Assembly (NCBI GenBank): GCA_043778625.1
Contig: JAYWFU010000131.1
Span: 1 to 56,193 of the forward strand
Length of the DNA: 56,193 nt
Origin: JACMRI01 sp043778625
GTDB taxonomy: Bacteria > Bacteroidota > Bacteroidia > UBA4408
Direction of reading: 5' to 3'
Positions 7,949 through 17,306 of this stretch are shown in pieces. Each line of letters starts with the position of its first letter. Positions within the stretch are counted from its first letter, which is position 1. The notes below the pieces were generated by a model. That model was given only the letters and a program-made list of their open reading frames with translations, did not search any database and was not told the DNA's origin. The position numbers and the translations under genes are program-made.

Positions 7949-9886
7949 ATGAAAAAATTAATTGTATCAGCCTTTGTAGTATCAAGCGTTATAAGTCAAG
8001 CGCAAACTAACAACTCGCCAGTGCTTATGGAAATTGGAAACAAGAAAGTTTCGAAAGCTGAGTTTGAAAACATTTATCATAAAAACAATAAAGATAAAGT
8101 TACCGACAAAAAATCCGTAACAGAATATATGGAGCTGTTTACTAATTTTAAGTTAAAGGTTAAAGCCGCTGAGGATATGGGCTTAGATACTTCAGCAACT
8201 TACAAAAGTGAATTAGAGGGGTATCGTAAAAGCATTTCGCAGCCCTACTTAACTGATAAAGAAGTAAATGATAAGTTATTAACCGAAGCTTATGACCGTA
8301 CAAAAATGAATGTACGTGCAAGCCATTTATTAATTAATTGTGATGCTGCAGCGCTACCTAAGGACACCTTAGTTGCTTACACTAAAGTGATGGCATTGCG
8401 TGCACGTATAGGTAAAGGCGAAGATTTTGGTAAGGTGGCTAAAGAAAATTCGCAAGATCCATCAGCTAAAGAAAATATGGGTGATTTAGGTTATTTCTCG
8501 GCATTACAAATGGTTTATCCGTTTGAAAATGCAGCATTTAACACCAAAGTAGGAGAGGTAAGTATGCCTGTACGTACTAAATTTGGTTATCACTTAGTTA
8601 AAGTAACTGATAAACGCAACGACCCAGGAACCATAACAGTAGCACATATATTAGTGTTGTGCAAAAAAGGTGCTTCGGCAGAAGATAGTAGCAAAGCCTA
8701 CGCAAAAATTAATGAAATTAATGATCGCATTAAAAAAGGAGATAAGTTTAATGAACTTGCTCTACAATACAGCGACGACAAAGGCTCTGCTAAAAACGGA
8801 GGAGAGTTACCTCCGTTTGGAATTAACCGCATGGTACCCGAATTTGAAAATGCAGCCTTTGCACTACAAAACGATGGCGATGTATCTGTACCATTTAAAA
8901 CATCATACGGTTGGCATATTGTAAAGCGCATTAGCGTTAAACCATTAGCTAGTTATAGTGATATGAAAGCCGATTTAAAGCAGCGTGTACAACGTGATTC
9001 TCGTGCACAAAAAGGTAAGGAGTCGTTTATAACTAAAGTGAAAACGGAATACAAATATTCTGAAAACTTAAAAAATCGTGATGAACTTACTAAGGGTATT
9101 GATACCAGTTTTTTTAATAGCCGCTGGAAAGCTAACAAAACCGCTACTATGAATAAAGTGGTGTGTACACTAGCAGGAAAAAACTACACGCAAGCTGACT
9201 ATGCTAAATATCTTGAAACTCGCCAACAGCGTGGAGGTAAAGGTAGTGTACAACAAGTAATTAATGATAATTGGACACCTTACGTAGAGGGTATTTGTAC
9301 TGCTTACGAAACTTCGCAACTTGAAAATAAATACCCTGAATACCATGCGTTGTTGGAAGAGTATAAAGATGGTATATTATTGTTTGACCTTACTGACCAA
9401 AAAGTATGGAGCGCGGCAATTAAGGATACTGTGGGGTTGCAGAAATATTACGATGCTAACAAAACAAATTATATGTGGGAAGAGCGTTACGAAACCGTTA
9501 CTTACAAATGTAAAGACGCTAAGGTAGATGCGCAAGTACAAAAAATGTTAGCGAAGAAAAAATCGAACGACGAAATAATTAAAGTAGTAAATAAAGACTC
9601 GCAATTAAATCTTTCGATTGACCGTGTAACGTACAAAAAAGGAGAAAACATAAATGCTGATGCAGCAGCTAAAGCTAAAACAAAAATGGCTACAGTTACT
9701 GAAAACAATATGGTATACACTTACTTAGCCGATAAAATATTACCAACAGGTCCAAAGGCATTAAACGAATCGCGAGGAATTATTACTGCGGACTATCAAA
9801 ACTTTTTAGAAAAAGAATGGTTAAAAGAGCTGCATGCTAAATATCCTATAAAAATAAATAAGGACGTAGTAGATAGCGTACGCTAA
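7949..9886 (+). CDS. SurA/PpiD-like peptidyl-prolyl isomerase with two parvulin domains
   Basis: A 645-residue exported protein; the signal peptide ends near VISQAQ (residue 19). An N-terminal chaperone helix region (about 20-115) is followed by two rotamase (PpiC/parvulin) domains: first about 123-230 (ASHLLI ... GDLGYFSALQMVYPFENAAF ... GYHLVKV), second about 232-335 (AHILV ... GGELPPFGINRMVPEFENAAF ... GWHIVKR). A long C-terminal region follows, as in Bacteroidota homologues. Such proteins assist folding of outer-membrane proteins in the periplasm. A strong terminator follows at 9987-10021. Confidence 0.9.
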   Translation: MKKLIVSAFVVSSVISQAQTNNSPVLMEIGNKKVSKAEFENIYHKNNKDKVTDKKSVTEYMELFTNFKLKVKAAEDMGLDTSATYKSELEGYRKSISQPYLTDKEVNDKLLTEAYDRTKMNVRASHLLINCDAAALPKDTLVAYTKVMALRARIGKGEDFGKVAKENSQDPSAKENMGDLGYFSALQMVYPFENAAFNTKVGEVSMPVRTKFGYHLVKVTDKRNDPGTITVAHILVLCKKGASAEDSSKAYAKINEINDRIKKGDKFNELALQYSDDKGSAKNGGELPPFGINRMVPEFENAAFALQNDGDVSVPFKTSYGWHIVKRISVKPLASYSDMKADLKQRVQRDSRAQKGKESFITKVKTEYKYSENLKNRDELTKGIDTSFFNSRWKANKTATMNKVVCTLAGKNYTQADYAKYLETRQQRGGKGSVQQVINDNWTPYVEGICTAYETSQLENKYPEYHALLEEYKDGILLFDLTDQKVWSAAIKDTVGLQKYYDANKTNYMWEERYETVTYKCKDAKVDAQVQKMLAKKKSNDEIIKVVNKDSQLNLSIDRVTYKKGENINADAAAKAKTKMATVTENNMVYTYLADKILPTGPKALNESRGIITADYQNFLEKEWLKELHAKYPIKINKDVVDSVR

Positions 9887-9986
9887 ACAGTATTAAGTTT
9901 AAAACAACTAAATAGTGAGTAGTGATAAAATCTATTTAGGTAACTCTACTCAGTTAATTTAATTGTTGGAAATAAGTCAATATTTT

Positions 9987-10021
9987 AAAAGAACTATTCT
10001 TAATTAAGAATAGTTCTTTTT
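9987..10021 (+). terminator. Rho-independent terminator after the PPIase gene
   Basis: A perfect 34-nt palindrome (AAAAGAACTATTCTTAA and its complement), ending in a run of five T. The A-tract/T-tract symmetry means it could work in both directions. Confidence 0.85.
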
Positions 10022-10261
10022 GCTTTGCTACTTACTTATTACTTCATAAGTAACTGTTTGGCGAGTGTCATTTTCGCAATCAAATTTTTTATTGAAAATA
10101 TTACTAAGTTAGTAATGCAATGTTTATTGTTCGAGGATACTAACCAAGACCATAAAATGTTTGGTATTGAACACTAGTACATATTTTTTAATTTTTGTAA
10201 ACAAGCTGCATTTGTATTAATTACTCAACAACGCTACTAAAACTACAACTTTCAATACTAA

Positions 10262-10289
10262 TTGTCATCATCAAATATTGTTATATTTG
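10262..10289 (+). promoter_or_regulatory. Promoter of the E1 fusion gene
   Basis: TTG at 10262-10264 and TATATTTG at 10282-10289, separated by 17 nt, fit the Bacteroidota -33/-7 consensus. The ATG is 32 nt downstream. Confidence 0.6.
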
Positions 10290-10320
10290 TTCGAGTATTA
10301 TTTACACTTATTTTTTTATT

Positions 10321-12738
10321 ATGGAAACACCAACTACCAATAACAAACTAACGTTTGACCAATTTAAAACCGAAGTATTAAACGATTATCGTATAGCTGC
10401 CGAAAGCCGTGAGGCATCGTTATTAGGGCGTAAGGAGGTATTAACAGGCAAAGCCAAGTTTGGAATTTTTGGCGATGGCAAGGAAGTTCCACAGTTGGCT
10501 ATGGCTAAGCAATTTCGTAATGGTGATTTTAGAAGCGGCTATTATCGCGACCAAACCTTTATGTTTGCTACTAATAATTTAACCATACAACAATGGTTTG
10601 CAGGTCTTTATGGACATACGAATGCTGAACAAGAACCTATGAGCGCAGGCCGACAAATGGGCGGGCATTTTGCCACACAAAGTATTAATGCTAATGGAGA
10701 GTGGAGGAATTTAATGCAACAAAAAAACGCGTCGTCGGATATATCGCCCACTGCTGGGCAAATGCCCCGTTTGTTAGGTTTGGCGCAGGCTTCAAAATAC
10801 TATCGTAGTGTAGACGGGTTAACTGAAAGCCACGCTAACTTTACCAATGGAGGTAACGAGGTTGCCTTTGGTACTATTGGCGATGCTAGCACTAGCGAAG
10901 GATTGTTTTGGGAAACAATGAATGCAGCATCAGTACTACAAGTGCCAATGGTAATGAGCGTTTGGGACGACGGACACGGAATATCAGTACCCAAAAAATA
11001 TCAAACTACTAAAGAAAGTATATCAGAAGCATTAGCTGGATTTCAGCGGAATGAAAATCATATTAACGGTATTGAAATATTTAAAACTAAAGCTTGGGAT
11101 TATCCGCACTTGTGCGAAACTTACGCCAAAGCTGTTGATATTGCTCGCACACAACACGTGCCTGTGTTAGTGCACGTGGAGGAAGTTACGCAGCCACAGG
11201 GGCATAGTACATCGGGTAGCCACGAGCGTTATAAAGATGCTGAACGATTACAATGGGAGTTGGATTTTGATTGTGTAAAAAAAATGCGTGAATGGATGCT
11301 AACCGCTGCCATTGCTACCGAGGAGGAGTTAGTAGCTATTGAAAACACAGCTAAAGAGCTTATTCGCGACAGCAAAAAAAATGCGTGGACTAACTACCTA
11401 CAGCCTATACTTGACGAACGTATACAAGCCGTTGAATTGCTTACGAACATTGCATCACAAAGCACTTCTAAAGAAATAATTGAAAAAAATATTGCTGATT
11501 TAAACGCAATAAAAGAGCCTATACGTAAAGAAATTATTACTGCCCTACGTAGTACACTACGCCTTACACGTAACGAAGAGTTAACAAGTAAAACCGAAAT
11601 CAAGAATTGGTTAGCACAATCAACCACTGCTAATTACGACAGATACAACTCTAATCTACACAGCGAATTGCCTACAAGTGCAGTAAAAATAGCCGAAGTA
11701 GCACCAACTTATGATGATGATGCTAAGCAGGTAGATGCTCGCGAAGTGCTACGCGAAAACTTCGATCAGCTACTTACCAAGCATAAAGACGTGCTAATAT
11801 TTGGCGAAGATGTAGGTAATATTGGCGATGTGAACCAAGGCTGTGAGGGCTTACAAAAAACACACGGCGTAATGCGTGTAACTGATACGGGCATACGCGA
11901 AGCCACTATTATAGGGCAAGGTATAGGTATGGCCTTGCGTGGCTTGCGCCCTATTGCCGAAATACAATACTTAGATTATTTATTATACGCCGTTCAAATA
12001 TTAAGTGATGACCTTGCCACATTGCGCTACCGTACCAAGGGCAAACAAAAAGCGCCATTAATTATTCGTACGCGTGGGCATAGGCTGGAAGGTGTGTGGC
12101 ACAGCGGTTCGCCAATGGGCATGATTATTAATGCACTACGTGGCATACACGTGTGCGTACCACGTAACATGACTAAAGCCGCAGGGTTTTACAACACCTT
12201 ACTTTCCAGCGACGAACCGGCCATAGTAATAGAGTGCTTGAACGGCTATCGTTTAAAAGAAAAAATGCCTAACAACGCTACTGAATTTAAAACACCACTA
12301 GGCATACCCGAAACTACTCGCACTGGCGCTGATGTTACATTAGTAACCTACGGCAGTACTTGGCGTTTAGTTACTGAAGCTGCCGAAACATTGGCTACAC
12401 TTGGCATTGAAGCAGAGGTGATAGATGTGCAAACATTATTACCGTTTGATGTAAATCATTTGATTGTGGAGAGTGTTAAAAAAACCAATCGTTTAGTGGT
12501 TATTGACGAAGATGTGGAGGGTGGCGCAAGTGCATTTATCCTACAACAAATACTACAAGTGCAAGATGCTTACCAGTACCTAGATAGTGCGCCAATTGCA
12601 CTTACTGCCAAAAATCACCGCCCTGCTTATGGCACTGACGGCGACTACTTTAGCAAGCCAAGCACTGATGATATTATTGATGCTGTATACAACCTACTAC
12701 GCGAAACTAACCAAAGTAAGTTTGCTACAATAGTGTAA
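10321..12738 (+). CDS. Branched-chain 2-oxoacid dehydrogenase E1, alpha-beta fusion
   Basis: An 805-residue thiamine-diphosphate enzyme combining both E1 subunits in one chain. The alpha part (about 1-430) has GGHFATQS near 118 and the ThDP motif GDASTSEG from 187 with the downstream Asn. The beta part starts near residue 472 (DAREVLRENFDQLL) and carries IFGEDVG, TGIREATIIGQGIGMALRG and the C-terminal transketolase domain (VTLVTYGSTWRLV, IDVQTLLPFD). It decarboxylates branched-chain keto acids and feeds the E2 lipoyl carrier, giving acyl-CoA primers for branched fatty acids. No E2 or E3 gene is nearby. It has its own promoter and a strong terminator. Fused E1 proteins are usual in Bacteroidota. 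Confidence 0.9.
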   Translation: METPTTNNKLTFDQFKTEVLNDYRIAAESREASLLGRKEVLTGKAKFGIFGDGKEVPQLAMAKQFRNGDFRSGYYRDQTFMFATNNLTIQQWFAGLYGHTNAEQEPMSAGRQMGGHFATQSINANGEWRNLMQQKNASSDISPTAGQMPRLLGLAQASKYYRSVDGLTESHANFTNGGNEVAFGTIGDASTSEGLFWETMNAASVLQVPMVMSVWDDGHGISVPKKYQTTKESISEALAGFQRNENHINGIEIFKTKAWDYPHLCETYAKAVDIARTQHVPVLVHVEEVTQPQGHSTSGSHERYKDAERLQWELDFDCVKKMREWMLTAAIATEEELVAIENTAKELIRDSKKNAWTNYLQPILDERIQAVELLTNIASQSTSKEIIEKNIADLNAIKEPIRKEIITALRSTLRLTRNEELTSKTEIKNWLAQSTTANYDRYNSNLHSELPTSAVKIAEVAPTYDDDAKQVDAREVLRENFDQLLTKHKDVLIFGEDVGNIGDVNQGCEGLQKTHGVMRVTDTGIREATIIGQGIGMALRGLRPIAEIQYLDYLLYAVQILSDDLATLRYRTKGKQKAPLIIRTRGHRLEGVWHSGSPMGMIINALRGIHVCVPRNMTKAAGFYNTLLSSDEPAIVIECLNGYRLKEKMPNNATEFKTPLGIPETTRTGADVTLVTYGSTWRLVTEAAETLATLGIEAEVIDVQTLLPFDVNHLIVESVKKTNRLVVIDEDVEGGASAFILQQILQVQDAYQYLDSAPIALTAKNHRPAYGTDGDYFSKPSTDDIIDAVYNLLRETNQSKFATIV

Positions 12739-12754
12739 TAAATTATTAAACTTT

Positions 12755-12791
12755 AAAAAATGGACTGAACTTATAAGTTCAGTCCATTTTT
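12755..12791 (+). terminator. Strong palindromic terminator after E1
   Basis: A perfect 26-nt palindrome at 12761-12786 (TGGACTGAACTTA and complement), extended by A/T pairing on both sides and followed by T-rich sequence. Confidence 0.88.
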
Positions 12792-12812
12792 ATTTTATCT
12801 CTTTTAAATTAT

Positions 12813-12845
12813 AAATAGCGTTCAATAATTGAACGCTATTTTTTG
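12813..12845 (+). terminator. Second terminator hairpin
   Basis: A 13-bp perfect stem (12813-12825 with 12829-12841), 3-nt loop, followed by a run of T. It stands 21 nt after the first terminator, giving tandem termination. Confidence 0.8.
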
Positions 12846-12990
12846 ATTGTACAACGGATTCAAACACTATATAGATATTTTATGCTTTAATAATTTTACT
12901 TAATTTTTAGTTTTAAGATGTCGTTTTGCTAATGCAATAACAATTTTACAGTTTGTTACAATAGCTTTTTATTTACGCTATAATTCGTTT

Positions 12991-13018
12991 TTGATGTTAT
13001 TGTTTTTCATTACTTTTA
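12991..13018 (+). promoter_or_regulatory. Candidate hemL promoter
   Basis: TTG at 12991-12993, 17-nt spacer, then TACTTTTA at 13011-13018, one mismatch from TAnnTTTG. The ATG is at 13045. Confidence 0.35.
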
Positions 13019-13044
13019 TCATAAAATTAATAGAGTTGTAATTT

Positions 13045-14346
13045 ATGAAAAACAGAGCTAATTCCGAATTCCTTTTTGCAAAAGCTAAAACATATTTCCC
13101 AGGTGGAGTAAACTCACCAGTACGTGCTTTTAAAAGCGTTGGAGGCACACCCATCTTTATTGAACGTGGCAATGGTGCTAATGTGTACGATGCCGATGAT
13201 AATAAATACATTGATTACTGCTGCTCGTGGGGGCCCCTAATTTTGGGACATAATAATGATAATGTACGCAACAGCATTATTGATGCCGTACAATTAGGCA
13301 CATCGTTTGGCGCACCTACACGCAAAGAAAACGAGTTAGCCGAACTAATATTAAGCAACAATAAATACATACAGAAAATACGTTTCGTAAGCAGTGGTAC
13401 CGAAGCTGTAATGAGCGCTATACGTTTAGCACGCGGTTATACTAAGCGTACTAAAATTTTAAAATTTGAGGGTTGCTATCATGGGCATAGCGATTCGTTA
13501 TTGGTAAAAGCAGGTAGCGGATTAGTAACCTTTGGGCAAACCAGTAGTGCGGGTGTGCCCGAGTGTTTTGTAAACGAAACTATTGTTGTGCCACTTAATA
13601 ATACTGAAGCCGTACTGCAAGCATTTGCACAGTTTAAAAATGAAATAGCTTGTGTTATTATAGAGCCTATTCCTGCCAATAATGGTTTACTATTGCAAAG
13701 CAAAGCCTACTTACAATTTTTGCGTGAGCAGTGTACCGCTAATGCTACATTATTATTTTTTGATGAAGTAATAAGTGGTTTTAGAGTAGGATTTGAAGGC
13801 GCTGCAGGTTATTACAATATTCAGCCCGATATAATTACCTATGGCAAAATAATTGGTGGAGGACTGCCAGTAGGGGCTTACGGAGCTAGTAACGAAATTA
13901 TGGCGTGCATTAGCCCTGATGGGCCTGTGTATCAAGCAGGTACACTAAGTGGTAACCCAGTGGCTATGAGCGCAGGTATAGCCCAACTTACGGAGTGCCT
14001 AAAGCCTCAGTTTTATTGTAATCTGTTTATTAAAACTAATTATTTAATAAACAAAATTAATGCTGCTTTTACTAACGATACTCCTTTTTTTACTTTTTAC
14101 ACCATAGGTTCTATATTTTGGATTGCATTTAGCACTACGCCTATTAATAGTGCTGAAGAAATTGATGCAGATAGCATGAAGTATTTTAGAATACTGCACG
14201 CCGAATTATTAAACCGTGATATTTATGTAGGACCAAGCGGCTACGAAGTTGGCTTTGTAAGCGAAGCCCACACCTATGAACAGCTTGATACCACCGCCAT
14301 TGCATTTATTGAAGCCTTACAAGTTGTGAAAACACAACACAACTAA
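13045..14346 (+). CDS. hemL: Glutamate-1-semialdehyde 2,1-aminomutase
   Basis: A 433-residue class III PLP aminotransferase that makes 5-aminolevulinate from glutamate-1-semialdehyde in the C5 haem pathway. Family motifs: PGGVNSPVRAFKSVGG at about 16-31, SSGTEAVMSAIRLARGYT, FEGCYHGHSDSLLVKAGSG, FDEVISGFRVG and YGKIIGGGLPVGAYG with the PLP lysine at 268. Length is normal. The neighbour starts 4 nt after the stop, but a functional link is not obvious. No other haem genes are in the window. Confidence 0.95.
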   Translation: MKNRANSEFLFAKAKTYFPGGVNSPVRAFKSVGGTPIFIERGNGANVYDADDNKYIDYCCSWGPLILGHNNDNVRNSIIDAVQLGTSFGAPTRKENELAELILSNNKYIQKIRFVSSGTEAVMSAIRLARGYTKRTKILKFEGCYHGHSDSLLVKAGSGLVTFGQTSSAGVPECFVNETIVVPLNNTEAVLQAFAQFKNEIACVIIEPIPANNGLLLQSKAYLQFLREQCTANATLLFFDEVISGFRVGFEGAAGYYNIQPDIITYGKIIGGGLPVGAYGASNEIMACISPDGPVYQAGTLSGNPVAMSAGIAQLTECLKPQFYCNLFIKTNYLINKINAAFTNDTPFFTFYTIGSIFWIAFSTTPINSAEEIDADSMKYFRILHAELLNRDIYVGPSGYEVGFVSEAHTYEQLDTTAIAFIEALQVVKTQHN

Positions 14347-14350
14347 ATAA

Positions 14351-15931
14351 GTGCTACACAACATTATTAAATATGCCGTAATTGCAATTATTGGTTATTA
14401 TATACTCGCCAATTGTATAAGCCCACCCACTGTTAACGAGGACACGGCTTGTGGTTTAATGTGTTTAAAAAACATGGCTAATGGCGGCACATTTAACACT
14501 ATTACAGTGCCTAGTGCGCATAACTTAGCTATTAACAACGAGGTATTTGTGTCGGCTTGGGCGCCTTTACCATATTTACTGCCTGCAGTGCTAGTGTATG
14601 TGGGTGTTAGTATGAAAAATGCGTGTGTGTTTTTTAATTTATTAAGTTTAATAATAGGTTGTGTAGGTACTTATCAATTGTTTAAAAAATTAGGGTTTGA
14701 TTCCCTTACTATATGGCTAACTATTTTGTTGGCTATAACTTGCCGTAGTAATTTTAACACTAATTATTACAATGTGTTGTTAGCCGAAACCTTAGTATTT
14801 GCTACTCTTCCGTGGTTTGTGTTAGTAGGTATACACTTAGTTAATAAAACCAATGCGCTTGGTTTTATAATATTTGCACTGCTTTGTTTTGGTATGATTA
14901 TGCTTAAATTAAGTATGATTGTAGCGTGCATAGCTTTGGTAGTTTTTTTAATTGTTGAAAATAGATTTACTCAAAATCTACGCAGTGCAATAATCTTGGG
15001 AGGGTCATTTTTACTGGCTTTTGTAACGTTTAAATATACCTATCAAAACAAAGGAATTGATACTTCTACACTAAAAGGGGGGGTGTATGTACATAGCAAA
15101 TACGAAAATACATTTGTGGCAAGTGCTGCGCCAATAGCCAGCTTACTTAACCTTACCGATTTGGAAGATGATAAACTTCCGCCCACAATTAAAGCATTAT
15201 TCGTAACCAATAAACCAATTGTACTATTGCTTATTACAATCTTGGTTATGGGTTTGTTATATAGCTTTGGCAAGCAATTGCAACCACAATACGGTACTTA
15301 TTTTAATTTATTACTCAGCTTTTATGCTGTGTATGTTATGGTATTTTTATACTTTGCGCTCAACGAAAATGCAATTGATTTTAACTACCGTCATTTTAGG
15401 TTTTTAACTCTGTTATTTATTCCATTGTTTATTTTAACCGTTAAAGAACTCAATAACAAATGGATTAAATTACTTGCCTATACTGGTGTTACGCTATTAG
15501 TGTTATACGGGCTTGCGACATTTACCTACAAAAAATTTGTAGTAAACAAACACAATCCTATTGGCAACAGTGGTTTTGCACTAAATTATTGTGATGCGCA
15601 AGCGCTTAATTACTTACACTTTATTGATGATTCGTTACGCATAGGCAATAATTTAATAATGGTTACTAACCCTGAGCTTGCTTTAGAAATTAACCATAAC
15701 CGACAAATGGTAAGTTTACAATATTATTCGTCGGGGCTTAACTATGGCTGGCTACACAAGCACTACAAGGGCAGTGTAGATAATTTGTATTTGTTTACCG
15801 AGAAACAATTTTTAAACACATCGGGGCAACGCGAAATGCTACCCACGTTGTTCCAAAACTACAACCTACACATCATTAAACAATTTGAAAAAGTAATAGT
15901 GTATAAAGCAATTAAAAAACCAACGGCATGA
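14351..15931 (+). CDS. Polytopic membrane protein, possibly GT-C glycosyltransferase-like
   Basis: A 526-residue integral membrane protein with a GTG start 4 nt after hemL. The chain has roughly ten hydrophobic segments up to about residue 400 and a soluble C-terminal region (about 405-526). The layout, many helices plus a C-terminal extracytoplasmic part, resembles GT-C type glycosyltransferases, but I see no diagnostic DD or DE catalytic motif in the first loop, so I call it hypothetical. The stop overlaps the start of the GDPD gene (ATGA, 4 nt), so the two are translationally coupled. Confidence 0.75.
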   Translation: MLHNIIKYAVIAIIGYYILANCISPPTVNEDTACGLMCLKNMANGGTFNTITVPSAHNLAINNEVFVSAWAPLPYLLPAVLVYVGVSMKNACVFFNLLSLIIGCVGTYQLFKKLGFDSLTIWLTILLAITCRSNFNTNYYNVLLAETLVFATLPWFVLVGIHLVNKTNALGFIIFALLCFGMIMLKLSMIVACIALVVFLIVENRFTQNLRSAIILGGSFLLAFVTFKYTYQNKGIDTSTLKGGVYVHSKYENTFVASAAPIASLLNLTDLEDDKLPPTIKALFVTNKPIVLLLITILVMGLLYSFGKQLQPQYGTYFNLLLSFYAVYVMVFLYFALNENAIDFNYRHFRFLTLLFIPLFILTVKELNNKWIKLLAYTGVTLLVLYGLATFTYKKFVVNKHNPIGNSGFALNYCDAQALNYLHFIDDSLRIGNNLIMVTNPELALEINHNRQMVSLQYYSSGLNYGWLHKHYKGSVDNLYLFTEKQFLNTSGQREMLPTLFQNYNLHIIKQFEKVIVYKAIKKPTA

Positions 15932-16887
15932 ATTTAACTAAAACTCCGCAACTACTTAGCGTTGTAGCTATTACATTGTTAGCTACCACTGCGTGCAATA
16001 GCACTACTTCTAACAATGATATGGAAATCGACAGTCTAGCAACCCCTAAAATAGCCGTGCTATACGTACCCGACAGTATTGACATACAAGGGCATAGAGG
16101 CATGCGTGGGTTATATCCCGAAAATACCATTGCTGGATTTATTAAAGTCTTGCAGCTAGGGGTAAATACACTGGAAATGGATGTTGTAACAAGCCACGAC
16201 AACAAGTTAGTTGTGTCGCACGAGGCATATATGCGTGCCGAAATCTGCTCAATTAATGGTGCAATTGCAATTGATACTCTTAACGAAAAACAGCACAATA
16301 TATACCAACTCAACTACGATTCCATAGCCCAGTACGATTGTGGCAGCAAATCAGTAGCTCGCTTTCCGCAACAACAAAAAGTGGAGGAACACAAGCCCTT
16401 GTTGCGGGCTGTGCTCATAGCTGTGGTAGAATACTGCACTAAAAACAATACACCAATACCCAATTTTAATATCGAAATTAAAACTGATGTAGCTAACGAT
16501 GGCGTGCTACACCCTAACCCTGCGTTAGTAGCACAATTGCTATACGATGAGTTACATAAACTACACCTATTAAATACGGTAACCATTCAGTCGTTTGATG
16601 TGCGCGCCTTACAAGCCATGAAGCGTATTGATAGTAGAGTAACTATTTCGTTGTTAGTGGAAAACAAACTTTCGTTAGAAGAAAATTTAGCTGCCCTAAA
16701 ATTTATGCCTCAAGTATACAGTTGCGATTACGAACTGGTTACCCCTCAATTAGTAGCTAATGCGCATGCTCGCCACCTTAAAGTTATTCCTTGGACAGTG
16801 AATGATAGCGCCAATGCCGCACAATTATTAAGCTTTGGTGTTGATGGAATTATTACGGACTATCCTAACGTAATTAGGCACAAATAA
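15928..16887 (+). CDS. Glycerophosphodiester phosphodiesterase, lipoprotein
   Basis: A 319-residue GDPD-family enzyme. The N-terminus (LLATTACNS, Cys about 23) looks like a lipoprotein signal. The catalytic core begins with QGHRGMRGLYPENTIAGF (His56), followed by LEMDVVTSHDNKLVVSHE with the metal ligands Glu and Asp and a second His, and ends with IPWTVND and VDGIITDYP. It hydrolyses glycerophosphodiesters to glycerol-3-phosphate and an alcohol at the cell surface or in the periplasm. It is coupled by a 4-nt overlap to the membrane protein upstream. Confidence 0.92.
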   Translation: MNLTKTPQLLSVVAITLLATTACNSTTSNNDMEIDSLATPKIAVLYVPDSIDIQGHRGMRGLYPENTIAGFIKVLQLGVNTLEMDVVTSHDNKLVVSHEAYMRAEICSINGAIAIDTLNEKQHNIYQLNYDSIAQYDCGSKSVARFPQQQKVEEHKPLLRAVLIAVVEYCTKNNTPIPNFNIEIKTDVANDGVLHPNPALVAQLLYDELHKLHLLNTVTIQSFDVRALQAMKRIDSRVTISLLVENKLSLEENLAALKFMPQVYSCDYELVTPQLVANAHARHLKVIPWTVNDSANAAQLLSFGVDGIITDYPNVIRHK

Positions 16888-16919
16888 TAGTATACAATTA
16901 TTAATTAAGGTAATGTGTA

Positions 16920-17225
16920 TTAACCACTACTTTCACATACAGTACAATATAAATACCATAATTTATATCCCAATATTAAAAATGATATAGAAATTGCTAC
17001 AAACAATAAAATATACTTTATTGTTTGTAGAGATGTATTATGTACAACAAAAATAATAGGGAGTATCGAGAGAAATAAACATATTGCACAAAAAAAATGA
17101 CCACTAGCCAAATGGCTGTTAGTTTCTTTTTGTATATAAGGCAATACTATTAAATAACCAATTAGATTAATCAATAACAATAAAATTATCAAACTATAAT
17201 AGTCCAAGAGTACAAGGCGTTTCAT
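16920..17225 (-). CDS. Small hypothetical membrane protein
   Basis: A 101-residue protein with three or four hydrophobic segments (about 7-29, 42-61, 67-88) and a C-terminal tail containing YCTVCESSG. It fills the gap between the convergent GDPD and ettA genes and no other frame there competes. I recognise no family. It lies downstream of ettA on the same strand. Confidence 0.6.
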   Translation of the reverse strand: MKRLVLLDYYSLIILLLLINLIGYLIVLPYIQKETNSHLASGHFFCAICLFLSILPIIFVVHNTSLQTIKYILLFVAISISFLILGYKLWYLYCTVCESSG

Positions 17226-17247
17226 TTCTTTACATAAAGCTCCCTAT

Positions 17248-17285
17248 TTCTGCCTTGATTTGTAAGGATATAAACCAAGGCAGAA
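17248..17285. repeat. 10-bp inverted repeat between ettA and small membrane gene
   Basis: Arms 17248-17257 (TTCTGCCTTG) and 17276-17285 are exact complements with an 18-nt loop. There is no T-tract on the minus strand, so termination is not clear; an mRNA-processing or attenuation role is possible. Confidence 0.5.
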
Positions 17286-17306
17286 GATAGTAATCATCAA
17301 TTATTT

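Larger units (their letters stand above)
9887..10320. other. Intergenic region with terminator and promoter
   Basis: Contains the palindromic terminator at 9987-10021 and a promoter at 10262-10289. The middle (about 10030-10250) shows no ORF or RNA gene that I recognise. Confidence 0.5.
12739..13044. other. Intergenic region with two terminators
   Basis: The first 110 nt hold two separate hairpin terminators; the rest is AT-rich with a possible hemL promoter near 12991-13018. No ORF supported. Confidence 0.5.

Noticed and set aside
17248..17285. Intrinsic terminator of ettA
   Set aside because: The minus-strand sequence after the stem is not T-rich.
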